DNA of 64,000 nucleotides from Rubrivivax sp. (GTDB lineage Bacteria; Pseudomonadota; Gammaproteobacteria; Burkholderiales; Burkholderiaceae_C), in NCBI GenBank assembly GCA_019635315.1, contig JAHBZT010000003.1, positions 186,001 through 250,000 of the forward strand, read 5' to 3'. Of the stretch, positions 26,149 to 35,463 are shown piece after piece; position 1 is the stretch's first letter, and each line of letters starts with the position of its first letter. The notes under the pieces were generated by a model that ran no database searches, was not told the origin of the DNA, and saw nothing but the letters and a program-made list of their open reading frames with translations. A program made the translations under genes and the position numbers.

Positions 26149-28938
26149 CTACAGCGTTTTCATCAGCGCCGCCACCTCGGCCTGCGCCGGGAAGCGGTCG
26201 CCCAGGCGTGCCAGGTCCTCGAGCTCGGCCCGCGCCTCGGGCTTCTGGTTGTCCTGGATGAACAGCTTGGCCAGGTTGAGCTTGAGCGACGCGTCCTGAG
26301 GGTTGCGCGCGATCGCGCGCTTCTGCGTCTCGATCGCCTTCTTGTACTGCTTCTCGGCGGCCAGCGCGCTGGCCAGCGTGTCCAGCAGCGGTGCGCGGTC
26401 GGGCAGCAGGCTGTTGGCCTTCTCGGCCATCGCCAGCGCGCCCGGCTTGCCCTGCTTGACGAGCAGCCAGGCGACGTTGTTCATCGCCAGCGCATTGCCC
26501 GGCTGCAGCGTGAGCACGCTGCGGTACGCGGCCTCGGCCTGCGCGAGCTGGCCGCGCGCCAGCGCGACGTCGCCCAGGTAGTAGCGGAACGCGGCGTCGG
26601 TGCCGTTCTCGCGCTGCCACTGCTCGGCCCAGCGGTCGGCCTCGGCGGCCTTGCCGGCCGACAGCAGCACGTTGTGCAGCTTGACCGCCGTCTCGGTCGT
26701 GCGCTGGCGCTGCAGCGCGCCGCGGTAGGCCGCCGCGGCGGCGTCCCAGCCGCGGCGGCTGGCCTCGACGTCGCCTTCCAGCGTCCAGCCGGCGGCGTCC
26801 TTCGGGTGCTTGCCCTGGATCTCGCGCGCGATCGCCAGCCCGTCCTGCGGGCGTTTCTCCATCATCGCGATCATCGCCAGCCCGCGCTGCGCGGCCAGCA
26901 GGTCGGGCTGGATCTCCAGCGCCTGGCGCAGCGCGCGGGCGGCCCCGGTGCGGTCCTTGTTGACGAGGTGCGCGTCGGCCATGCGCACGTGGTGCAGCGC
27001 GTTGGTCGGCTGCAGCGCGGCCAGGCGGCGGAAGGTCGACAGCGCCTGCTGCGCGTCGCCGGCGGCCATCAGCGCGCGGCCCAGCGCGTCGGCCACCGTC
27101 AGGTCGTTCGGCAGCGCGGCGACCGCGGCCTGCGCCGCGACCAGCGCCGGCTGCGTCTGCCCGGTGCCCAGCAGCTGGTTGATCAGCGCCAGGTGGGTGG
27201 CGGGCGTGGCCGGGTTGGCCTGCACCGCGCTGCGCGTCAGGCGCGTCACCTCCTCGGGCGGCGCGCCGGTGCGTGCGGCCAGCTCGGCCAGCGACAGCAG
27301 CGCCTGGTGGTTGCCGGGATTGGCCTGCAGCAGCGCGTCGAAGCGCTTGCGCGCCTCGTCGGGCTTGCCGGCCGCGAGGTCGATCGCCGCCAGGCTGGCC
27401 ACCGCCGGGAAGTAGTTGGCCTCGCGCGCGAGCGCGGTCTCGAAGGCCTGGGTGGCGCCCGGGATGTCGTTGCGCGAGAGCAGCACGCGGCCGCGCAGCT
27501 GCGGCGCCAGCGCACGCTCCGGCAGCTTCTTGTCCAGCGCGTCGATGGCCTTCAGCGCGGCGGCGATGTCGTTGTTGCGCAGGTGGCCGGTGATCAGCGC
27601 CAGGTCGGCGCGCGGGCCGCGGTCGGCGGCGGCGATGGCCTGCAGGTCCTTCATCGCCGGCGCGCTGTTGCCGCGCGCCATCTGGGCCATCGCCACCGAG
27701 GTGCGCACGCGCGCGTCGTCCGGGGCCACCTTGGCGGCGCGCTGGAAGGCGGCGTCCGAGCGGCGCGTGTCGCCGAGCTGCAGGTAGGCCTCGCCGGCCA
27801 GCGCGAGGCTGTTGCCGTCGGGGTCGGGGCCCTCGACGACGGGCTGCAGCACCTCGATGGCCTTGTTCGGCATGCCGGTGCGCAGGTGCACCTGGGCCAG
27901 CATCTGGCGCGACAGCAGCAGGCCCGGTGCATTCTTGAGCGCGCGCGAGAGCATGGCCTCGGCCTGCAGCCAGTTGCGCTGGCGGAATTCCGCGGCGCCG
28001 GCCAGCTCCAGCGTGCGCACGTTGTCCGGCATCACCTTCAGGATGCGGTCGGCGACCTCGCGCACCTTCTTGTAGTCGCGCTCGGCGAAGGCGAACTGCG
28101 CCTCGTAGAACAGGACCTCGGGGTGGCTGGGCGCGATGCGCTGCAGCGTCGCGAACTGCGCCTTCGCGTCGTCCACCTTGCCCTGCTGCATCAGCATCGA
28201 CACGACGGCGGAGCTGCCGATGAACGAGTCGGGCTTGGCCGCGAGCACCTTGCGCAGCGCGGCCATCGCCCCGGCCTCGTCCTGCTTGCCCATCCACAGC
28301 ACCTCGCCCTTGAGCACGCCGGCGCGCTCGTTGTCGGGCTCGCGCGCCAGCAGCTCGTCGAGCAGGAAGAGTGCACCGTCGGCGTCGCCGTCGGCCGCGC
28401 GCAGCCGCGCCTGCAGCGTGATCGCCGGCGCGTACATCGGCTTGGCCTGCAGCCCGGCACGCAGCGCGGCGCGCGCCTTGTCGAGGTCGTTGCCCAGCAC
28501 GTGCGCGGCGGCGACGGTGGTCAGCAGGTCGGCGGTGGCGTCGCTGTCGCGCAGGCGCAGGTCGCCGAACTGCGCGATGACCTTGGACTCCTCGCCGATC
28601 AGCAGCATCGCGCGCGCGAGGTCGGGCAGCACCTGCTCGTCGGGCGCCTTCAGCTCCTGCGCCTTGCGCAGCTCGACCGCGGCGGCCACCGGGTCGCCGG
28701 TCTCCAGCAGCGCGCGACCCAGCAGCGCGCGCGCCTCGGCCGACTGCGGGTTCTTCGAGATCGCGTTCTTCAGCTGGATGACGGCCGCCTTGGCGTCCTT
28801 CTTCTCCAGGTACTCCTTGCCGGAGGCGACGAGGTTGGCCTCGGACTCGCCACCGCAGCCGGGCAGCACCAGCACGGTCGTGGCGGCGAGGGCGGCGAGG
28901 GCGGCGCGGGCCACGGCGGCACGCAGCGATGGAATCAT
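26149..28938 (-). CDS. prsT: PEP-CTERM system TPR lipoprotein PrsT (copy 1)
   Basis: A 929-residue TPR protein. The lipoprotein signal has its lipobox Cys at residue 28 (LPGC). It is followed by about 20 TPR-like helical pairs across the rest (AEARALLGRALLETGDPVAA, then repeated PDDARVRTSVA-type units). PrsT is conserved with PrsK/PrsR in XrtA genomes and is thought to assist EPS or PEP-CTERM export in the periplasm; its exact role is unknown. GGGAGG lies seven bases before ATG 28938. It follows a second, diverged prsT (29020-31833) in tandem. Confidence 0.9.
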   Translation of the reverse strand: MIPSLRAAVARAALAALAATTVLVLPGCGGESEANLVASGKEYLEKKDAKAAVIQLKNAISKNPQSAEARALLGRALLETGDPVAAAVELRKAQELKAPDEQVLPDLARAMLLIGEESKVIAQFGDLRLRDSDATADLLTTVAAAHVLGNDLDKARAALRAGLQAKPMYAPAITLQARLRAADGDADGALFLLDELLAREPDNERAGVLKGEVLWMGKQDEAGAMAALRKVLAAKPDSFIGSSAVVSMLMQQGKVDDAKAQFATLQRIAPSHPEVLFYEAQFAFAERDYKKVREVADRILKVMPDNVRTLELAGAAEFRQRNWLQAEAMLSRALKNAPGLLLSRQMLAQVHLRTGMPNKAIEVLQPVVEGPDPDGNSLALAGEAYLQLGDTRRSDAAFQRAAKVAPDDARVRTSVAMAQMARGNSAPAMKDLQAIAAADRGPRADLALITGHLRNNDIAAALKAIDALDKKLPERALAPQLRGRVLLSRNDIPGATQAFETALAREANYFPAVASLAAIDLAAGKPDEARKRFDALLQANPGNHQALLSLAELAARTGAPPEEVTRLTRSAVQANPATPATHLALINQLLGTGQTQPALVAAQAAVAALPNDLTVADALGRALMAAGDAQQALSTFRRLAALQPTNALHHVRMADAHLVNKDRTGAARALRQALEIQPDLLAAQRGLAMIAMMEKRPQDGLAIAREIQGKHPKDAAGWTLEGDVEASRRGWDAAAAAYRGALQRQRTTETAVKLHNVLLSAGKAAEADRWAEQWQRENGTDAAFRYYLGDVALARGQLAQAEAAYRSVLTLQPGNALAMNNVAWLLVKQGKPGALAMAEKANSLLPDRAPLLDTLASALAAEKQYKKAIETQKRAIARNPQDASLKLNLAKLFIQDNQKPEARAELEDLARLGDRFPAQAEVAALMKTL

Positions 28939-29019
28939 GAGCAGCCTCCCGGGCAGCAGGTCAGGGTGCGGGCTTCGCGAGCCGGGGACGATAGCGCGCC
29001 CATGGCCGGCGGTCGCGCC

Positions 29020-31833
29020 TCACAGCGTCTTGAGCAGTTGCGCCGCGTCGGCCTGCACGCCGGAGCGGCCGCCGTGGCGCGCGATCTTCTCGAGCTCGCT
29101 GCGCGCGAGCTCCTTGTCGCCGGCCTGGATCGCGATGCGGGCCAGGTTCAGCCGCAGGTAGAAGTCTTCCGGCGCGCGTTCGACGACCTCCTTCTGCAGC
29201 GCCAGCGCACGCGGCCACTGCTTGTCGGCCGCCAGCGCGCCGGCCAGCGTGTCCATCAGCGGCGGGCGGCCCGGCAGCAGTTCGTTGGCGCGCTCGGCCA
29301 GCGCCACCGCGCCGGGCTGCCCCTGGCGCACCAGCAGCCAGGCCAGGTTGTTCAGCGCGAGCGCGTTGTCGGGCTGGCGTTCGACGACGCGCTCCAGGCG
29401 CTGCCGGGCCTGCGCGAAGTCGCCGCGCGTGATCGCGACGCCGGCCAGGTGCTGGTCCATCGTCGGCTCGCCCGGGCGTTCGCGGTCCCATTCGGCGGCG
29501 ACGCGGTCGGCCTCGGCGCGCTGGCCGGCGGCGAGCAGCGCGCCGTGCAGGCGCACCGCGAGCTCGGGGTGCGGGCGCTGCTTCAGCCCGTTGCGGTAGG
29601 TGGCGATCGCGGCCGACGGGTTCTTCAGCCGCTGCTGGATGTCGGCCTCGAACAGCCAGCCGGCGGCGGCATGCGGGCGCTGCTGCTGCATCGTGCGCGC
29701 CACCGCCAGCGCGTCGCGCGGGCGCTTGTCGGCGAGTGCGAGGTCCACGAGCCCGCGCTGCGCGGGCATCGAGTCGGGCTGCGCTTCCAGGGCGCGCCGG
29801 AACGAGGCCTCGGCGGCGCGCGGGTCGCGCATCGCCAGGTGCACGTCGGCCAGGCGCAGGTGGGTCTGGGCAGTATTCGGGCTCGCGCCGGCGAGCCGCC
29901 GGAAGGTGTTCAGCGCCTGCTGCAGGTCGCCGGACTCGAACTGCGCGCGGCCCAGCATGTCCATCACTTCCAGGCTCGCCGGCAGTGCGGCGCTGGCATC
30001 CTGGGCCACGGCCAGCGCGGCCTTGAAGTCCTTGGCGCGCAGGTGCAGGTCCACCAGCGCGAGCCGCGGCGACGCCTCGGCCGGCGTGACCTTGATCGCC
30101 TCGGCCAGCAGCGCCGCGACCTGCTCGCGCGGCGCACCGCTGCGCAGCTGCAGGTCGGCGATCGCGAGGCGCGCATTCACGTGCCGGCTGTCCGTCCGCA
30201 CCATGGCCTCGAAGCGCGGGATCGCGTCCTGCGGGCGCTTGGCCGCCACGTCCAGCTGGGCCAGGCTGGCCGCGGCCGGGAAATACATCGGGTCGATCTC
30301 CAGCGCGCGCTCGAGCTCGGTGCGCGCCGCCTTGGTGTCGCCGCGGGCCTGGTGGATGCGTCCGCGCAGCAGCGCGACGAGCGCCGTGTCGGGCTGCTTC
30401 TTCGACATCGCGTCGACCGCGGCCAGCGCCGGCGCGTACTCGCCGCGCTTGAGCCGCGCGCTGATCAGCGCCATGTCGGCGAAGCTGCCCTTGTCCTTGG
30501 CGGCGACGGCCTCGAGCTCGCTGAACGCCGTGCCGGCGTCGCCGCGCGCCAGGTGCGTGAGCGCCAGCGCGGTGCGCACGCGGGCGTCGTCCGGCGCCAG
30601 CTCGGCGGCGCGCAGGAACAGCGCCTCGGCGCGCCCCGGCTCGGCCAGCTGCAGGAAGGCGTCGGCGGCGACCGAGATGGCCTCGGGGTCGGCGCCGTCG
30701 CCGCCGATCATCGGCTCCAGCACCGCCAGCGCGCGCTGCGGCTGGCCCAGCCGCAGGTAGGTCTGGCCCAGCAGCCGGCGCGCCACCGGCAGCTGCGGCG
30801 CCTGCTGCAGCGCCTTGTTCAGGTGCGTCTCGGCCAGCAGCAGCGAGCCGTTCTGGAACTCGATCGCGCCCGCCATCTGCAGCGTGCCGGCGTGGTCCGG
30901 CGCCACGCGCAGCAGCGCCTGCGCGATCTCGCGCGCACGCTGGTAGTCGCGCTGCACGAAGGCGATCTGGGCCTCGACGAAGCGCGTCTGCGGGTGCTTG
31001 GGCAGCACCTCGCGCAGCTGCTCGAGCTGCACCTTCATCGCGTCCACGTCGCGGCGCGCGATCGCCATCGAGATCAGCGCGGTGTGCGCGGGCACGTAGG
31101 CCTTTTCCAGCGCCAGCGTGCGGCGGAAGGCCTCGGCGGCCGCCTTCTCGTCGCGCTGCACGTACCACAGCAGCTCGCCCTTGAGGTGCCAGGCCTCGTG
31201 CAGCGTGTCCTCGCGCGCCAGCACCTGCTCGACCAGGGCCAGGGCCTCGCCGTAGCGGCGCGCACCGGCGAGCATGCGCGCCTGCAGCACGCGCGCCGGC
31301 CCGTGCTCGGGCACCAGCGCCAGCGCGGCGGCCACGGCCTGCTCGGTGCGTTCGCGATCGCCCTGCGCGCCCCAGGCGGCGGCCAGCGTGGCCTGCAGGT
31401 CGGCCATCGCGGCCTTGTCGCCCAGGTCGACGCTGGCGTAGTCGGTCGTCACGCGCCGGTACTGGCCGGCGAGCAGCAGCGCGCGCGCCAGCGTGGGCAC
31501 CACGTCGCGGTCGGCGTGCCGCAGGTCCTGCGCCTTGCCGAGCTCGACGATCGCCCCGCCCGGGTCGCCGCTGTCCAGCAGCGCGCGGCCCAGCAGGTAG
31601 CGCGCCTGGCCCGAGTTCGGGACCTGCTGCAGCGCCGCCTTGAGCTGCACGATGGCGGCGCGCGGGTCGCGCTTGTCCAGGTAGCCCTGGGCCGAGGCGA
31701 CGAGATCCTGCGGCGTGTCGACGCCGCAGCCGGCCAGCGGCGCCAGCACCAGCGTGCCCGCCAGGCACAGCAGCGCCAGCCGGCCGCGTCGGGCGCCACG
31801 CGGGGACGGCGGTCGCGGGCGGACCAGGGTCAT
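29020..31833 (-). CDS. prsT: PEP-CTERM system TPR lipoprotein PrsT (copy 2, tandem paralogue)
   Basis: A 937-residue paralogue of the downstream gene with the same architecture: a long basic n-region, lipobox Cys at residue 36 (LAGC), then TPR repeats to the end, which closes with the same KTL tripeptide. The shared start of the mature part (DLVASAQGYLDKRDPRAA here, NLVASGKEYLEKKDAKAA in copy 1) shows a gene duplication followed by wide divergence. An in-frame ATG at 31863 would add ten residues; 31833 was preferred for a normal signal length. It lies in the prsK-prsR operon, 50 bp after prsR. Confidence 0.88.
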   Translation of the reverse strand: MTLVRPRPPSPRGARRGRLALLCLAGTLVLAPLAGCGVDTPQDLVASAQGYLDKRDPRAAIVQLKAALQQVPNSGQARYLLGRALLDSGDPGGAIVELGKAQDLRHADRDVVPTLARALLLAGQYRRVTTDYASVDLGDKAAMADLQATLAAAWGAQGDRERTEQAVAAALALVPEHGPARVLQARMLAGARRYGEALALVEQVLAREDTLHEAWHLKGELLWYVQRDEKAAAEAFRRTLALEKAYVPAHTALISMAIARRDVDAMKVQLEQLREVLPKHPQTRFVEAQIAFVQRDYQRAREIAQALLRVAPDHAGTLQMAGAIEFQNGSLLLAETHLNKALQQAPQLPVARRLLGQTYLRLGQPQRALAVLEPMIGGDGADPEAISVAADAFLQLAEPGRAEALFLRAAELAPDDARVRTALALTHLARGDAGTAFSELEAVAAKDKGSFADMALISARLKRGEYAPALAAVDAMSKKQPDTALVALLRGRIHQARGDTKAARTELERALEIDPMYFPAAASLAQLDVAAKRPQDAIPRFEAMVRTDSRHVNARLAIADLQLRSGAPREQVAALLAEAIKVTPAEASPRLALVDLHLRAKDFKAALAVAQDASAALPASLEVMDMLGRAQFESGDLQQALNTFRRLAGASPNTAQTHLRLADVHLAMRDPRAAEASFRRALEAQPDSMPAQRGLVDLALADKRPRDALAVARTMQQQRPHAAAGWLFEADIQQRLKNPSAAIATYRNGLKQRPHPELAVRLHGALLAAGQRAEADRVAAEWDRERPGEPTMDQHLAGVAITRGDFAQARQRLERVVERQPDNALALNNLAWLLVRQGQPGAVALAERANELLPGRPPLMDTLAGALAADKQWPRALALQKEVVERAPEDFYLRLNLARIAIQAGDKELARSELEKIARHGGRSGVQADAAQLLKTL

Positions 31834-31883
31834 GCGGTCGGAAGGAGGCGGACGATGGAGCATGGCGAGGGCAGCCTAACCGA

Positions 31884-33248
31884 CTACTTGATGGCCAGAC
31901 GCTTCATCAGGTCGTACAGCGTCGGCCGGCTGATGCCGAGGATCTCGGACGCGCGCACGATGTTGCCGTTCGCTCGCGCCAGCGCGGCGACGACGGCGTG
32001 GCGCTCGGCGGCCTCGCGCACGGTGCGCAGGTCCAGGTCCCCCTGCTCGGCGGTCTCGCCGGACGCGGTGGGCGGCGGTGGCAGCCCGAGGTCCTCGGCG
32101 GTGATGCGTTCGCCCTCGGCCATGATGCTGGCGCGCTTGACGGCATTCAGCAGCTCGCGCACGTTGCCGGGCCAGGGGTGCAGCTCGATGGCGCGGATCG
32201 CGTCCTCGCCGAAGGCGAGCGCGCCGCGGCGCTGCTCCTGCGCGAAGCGGCGCAGCAGCGCGTGCGCCAGCAGCACCGCGTCGCCCACGCGTGCGCGCAG
32301 CGGCGGGATCTCGATGACGATCTCGGCCAGCCGGTAGTACAGGTCCTCGCGAAAACGGCCCTCGCGGATCAGGCTCTTGAGGTCCTGGTGCGTGGCGCAC
32401 ACCACGCGCACGTCGACCGGGATCTCCTGGCGGCCGCCCAGGCGCTCGATCGTGCGCTCCTGCAGGAAGCGCAGCAGCTTGGCCTGCAGCGAGTGAGGCA
32501 GGTCACCGATCTCGTCGAGCATCAGCGTGCCGTTGTGCGCGGTCTCGATCTTGCCCGGCGTGGTCTTCGCGGCGCCGGTGAAGGCGCCCTTCTCGTAGCC
32601 GAAGAGCTCGCTCTCGAGCAGGTTCTCGGGGATCGCCGCGCAGTTGATCGCGACGAAGCGGCCGCCGCGCTTGGACGCCGCGTGCAGCCCCTGCGCCAGC
32701 ACCTCCTTGCCGGTGCCGCTCTCGCCGAGCAGCAGCACGGTGGCGTCGGCGCCGGCGACGCGCTCGATGGTGCGCGCGATGCGCAGCATCTCGGGGTCGC
32801 GCGTGACCAGGCCGGCCATCGCGTCCGGGTGGTGCAGGGCCTGCAGGCGGCGGTTCTCGGCCTGCAGCTCGGCCAGCCGGAAGGCGCGCTCGATCGTCAG
32901 CCCCAGCACCTCGGGGTCGAAAGGCTTGGCCAGGAAGTCGTAGGCGCCCATGGCCACCGCGCGCAGCGCATGGGCCTGGTCGTTCTGCCCGGTCAGCACG
33001 ATGACCTTGACGTTGGGGTCCACGTCCAGCATCTGCTCGAGCAGCTTGAAGCCCTCGGACACCGAGTCGGGGTCGGGCGGCAGCCCGAGGTCCATCGTGA
33101 CGACCGCCGGCTGGTGGCGGCGCAGCGCGAGCAGCGCACTCTCGCGGTCGTGCGCGGTGACCGACTCGAAGCGGTCCAGCGACCACTTGATCTGCTTCTG
33201 CAGCGCGAGGTCGTCCTCGACGATCAGCAGCGGGTTGGCGTTGCTCAT
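31884..33248 (-). CDS. prsR: PEP-CTERM system sigma-54 response regulator PrsR
   Basis: A 454-residue NtrC-family regulator. The receiver domain (1-125) has its phosphoacceptor Asp at 53 (VVTMDLGL). The AAA+ domain has Walker A GESGTGKE (about 174) and the sigma-54 contact loop GAFTGA (about 220). A Fis-type HTH occupies the last 40 residues ([20 protein letters not shown]). It is paired with PrsK 15 bp upstream. In relatives PrsR activates RpoN-dependent PEP-CTERM genes. A matching -24/-12 promoter lies at 40643 in this window. Confidence 0.95.
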   Translation of the reverse strand: MSNANPLLIVEDDLALQKQIKWSLDRFESVTAHDRESALLALRRHQPAVVTMDLGLPPDPDSVSEGFKLLEQMLDVDPNVKVIVLTGQNDQAHALRAVAMGAYDFLAKPFDPEVLGLTIERAFRLAELQAENRRLQALHHPDAMAGLVTRDPEMLRIARTIERVAGADATVLLLGESGTGKEVLAQGLHAASKRGGRFVAINCAAIPENLLESELFGYEKGAFTGAAKTTPGKIETAHNGTLMLDEIGDLPHSLQAKLLRFLQERTIERLGGRQEIPVDVRVVCATHQDLKSLIREGRFREDLYYRLAEIVIEIPPLRARVGDAVLLAHALLRRFAQEQRRGALAFGEDAIRAIELHPWPGNVRELLNAVKRASIMAEGERITAEDLGLPPPPTASGETAEQGDLDLRTVREAAERHAVVAALARANGNIVRASEILGISRPTLYDLMKRLAIK

Positions 33249-33263
33249 GCGCGGCCGCCGGGT

Positions 33264-35375
33264 TCAGGCCGCGTCGGCGCCGAGCAGGTCCGAGCCCTGC
33301 CGGGCCTCGAACAGCGGCATCAGCACACTGACCACGGTGCCCTCGCCCGGCCGGCTGGCCACGCTGATGCGGCCGCCGAGTTCGCGGATGTACTGGAAGC
33401 TCTCGTAGGTGCCGATGCCCATGCCGCTGTGCTTGGTGGTGTTGAAGGGGCGGAACAACCTGGTGGCCACGAATTCCTCGCTCATCCCGGCGCCGGTGTC
33501 GCCGACCTCGACCCGCACCTGCCCGCTGGCGCGCTGCACCGAGATCCAGACCCGACCCTCCGGCGGCGTCGCGTCGAAGGCGTTCTGCACCAGGTGGCCC
33601 AGCACCCGCTCGAGCCGGTCGTCGTGCCCGCGCGTGGCCAGGCGTTCCACCGTCTCGGCGTGCAGCACGCGGCCTTGCGACTCGGCCGTGGCCTGCAGCC
33701 TGCGCACGATGGGCGCCAGCTCGACACCGCGGCCGCCGCCCGGGGGCGTGGCCCCCTCGCGCAGCTGCAGCATCAGCCGCCGCATCTTCTCCAGCGAACT
33801 TTCGACCGTCAACAGCATGTCGCGCTGGAACTCCGGGTTGTCGTGCAGTCGTTGCGCATTCTTCATCATCAGCGAAAGCTGGGTGACGATGTTCTTCAGG
33901 TCGTGCACGACGAAGGCGCTCATGCGGTTGAAGGCCTCGAACTTGCGCGCCTCCAGCAGCGCCTCGGTGGCCTGCATCTGCGCCAGGTAGCCGGCGGCCT
34001 GGCGGCTGGCGGTCTTCAGCAGGTCGCGCACCTCCCAGTTGAGCTCCATCGCGGTGCGCGGGCGCGCCAGCAGCACGAAGCCCAGCAGGTCGTCGCCGGC
34101 CAGCAGCGGCACCACCAGCCAGGCGTTGGGCGCCGCGGTCAGCCAGCCGGGCAGCGCGAGATCGCCGTAGCGGCGCGGCGCGGCGCGGAACTCGTCGAGG
34201 TCGATGACCCAGCCCTTCTCGTGCAGGAAGGCCGCGAACGGCGAGTCGGCGGGTTCCTCGGCCGCCTCGCGCGGCATGTTCCAGCGCGCGGCCTGGGTGA
34301 AGGGGGCGTCGGGGCCGGCGCGCGTCCACAGGCTGCCGGCCGGGCACTCGACCATGTTGGCCAGGCCGCGCACGACCAGCGCGCCCACCTCCTGCGGCGA
34401 GCTGCGGGACGACAGCATCGCGGTGAAGCGCAGCCATTCCTCGCGGTAGTCGTAGCGGTAGCTGAAGAAGTGCTTGCCGACGAAGACGCGCAGCCAGGAG
34501 CGCAGCGAGCCGGAGACGATGACCGCGACCAGGAAGGCCACCCCCGCGAAGGCCAGGCTGAGCTGCAGCGCGCGCCCCCAGTCGCCGCCGAAGAAGCGCA
34601 CGTAGTAGCCGATCGCCGACATGAACAGCAGGTACAGCCCGGCCAGCAGCAGCGTCGCGGAATAGAAGGCGGCGGTGCGCGAGACCTGCAGCTTCGCGAT
34701 CCAGTCGGCACGCCGCTTGGCGGCGACGAACAGGAAGGGCACCGCCAGCAGGTGCACCGGCGCGCGCACTGCCTGCGCGTCGGCGTCGAAGCGGCCGAAC
34801 AGCAGCGCTTCGGAGAACAGGTAGACGTCGAAGGCGAAGACGCAGGCCAGGCCCAGGCACACCGGCTTGGCGTTCCAGCGCGAGTCCTCGCCGAGGTTGC
34901 GGAACAGCTGCTCGATCAGCACCAGGCCGAGCACCGGCAGTGCGAGCGCGGTCGCCAGCACGGTGCGGCCGGGGGGCTCCTCGAGCAGGCCGGCGGCGGC
35001 GCGCATCAGCAGCAGCACCAGCGCCGTCGCGACGGTGGCGATGGCCGCGACGGTCAGCACGGTCCCCTCGCGCCGGGTATGGGCGCGCCGCGCCGGCCGC
35101 ACCAGCACGAGCAGGAAGCCCAGCCACAGCGCGTAGCGCGCCAGGTCCAGCAAGGCGGCACCGAACAGCCAGCCGGTGGTGCGCGCGAAGGTGTCGAAGA
35201 CCGTCGCACCGGCCCAGGCGGCGCTGGCCAGCAGCGCGCCGACGAACAGCAGCGATCCGGGCCCGCCGTCGCGGCGGAAGCGGCCCGAGGCCAGCAGGTA
35301 GACCGCGAAGCCCAGGTGCACCAGCGCGGCCAGTGCGTAACCGTAGATCGTCAGGTCGGCTGCTTGCGCGCCCAT
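33264..35375 (-). CDS. prsK: PEP-CTERM system histidine kinase PrsK
   Basis: A 703-residue membrane sensor kinase. There are about eight membrane helices in residues 1-290, a GAF-like domain (about 310-460), a DHp helix with His near 489 (VVHDLKN) and a HATPase domain with GDTGAGMS and GMGIGTYE near the end. It phosphorylates PrsR encoded just downstream. The signal is unknown; the multi-helix N-terminus suggests a membrane or envelope cue. It lies 88 bp after the sugar transferase gene on the same strand. Confidence 0.94.
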   Translation of the reverse strand: MGAQAADLTIYGYALAALVHLGFAVYLLASGRFRRDGGPGSLLFVGALLASAAWAGATVFDTFARTTGWLFGAALLDLARYALWLGFLLVLVRPARRAHTRREGTVLTVAAIATVATALVLLLMRAAAGLLEEPPGRTVLATALALPVLGLVLIEQLFRNLGEDSRWNAKPVCLGLACVFAFDVYLFSEALLFGRFDADAQAVRAPVHLLAVPFLFVAAKRRADWIAKLQVSRTAAFYSATLLLAGLYLLFMSAIGYYVRFFGGDWGRALQLSLAFAGVAFLVAVIVSGSLRSWLRVFVGKHFFSYRYDYREEWLRFTAMLSSRSSPQEVGALVVRGLANMVECPAGSLWTRAGPDAPFTQAARWNMPREAAEEPADSPFAAFLHEKGWVIDLDEFRAAPRRYGDLALPGWLTAAPNAWLVVPLLAGDDLLGFVLLARPRTAMELNWEVRDLLKTASRQAAGYLAQMQATEALLEARKFEAFNRMSAFVVHDLKNIVTQLSLMMKNAQRLHDNPEFQRDMLLTVESSLEKMRRLMLQLREGATPPGGGRGVELAPIVRRLQATAESQGRVLHAETVERLATRGHDDRLERVLGHLVQNAFDATPPEGRVWISVQRASGQVRVEVGDTGAGMSEEFVATRLFRPFNTTKHSGMGIGTYESFQYIRELGGRISVASRPGEGTVVSVLMPLFEARQGSDLLGADAA

Positions 35376-35463
35376 CGTGCGCCCATCGTGTCGTCGTCGG
35401 CGGCCGGGTCGCCGGCCGCGCCGCCGGCAGGGTCGGGCCGCGCCGCGGCGGAGCGGCCGACGC

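Noticed and set aside
25999-32337. Plus-strand open frame of over 2100 codons
   Set aside because: It is antisense to the two prsT genes and the protease, whose signals and TPR repeats are clear. Its His/Gln/Arg-rich composition is the usual shadow of GC-rich genes.
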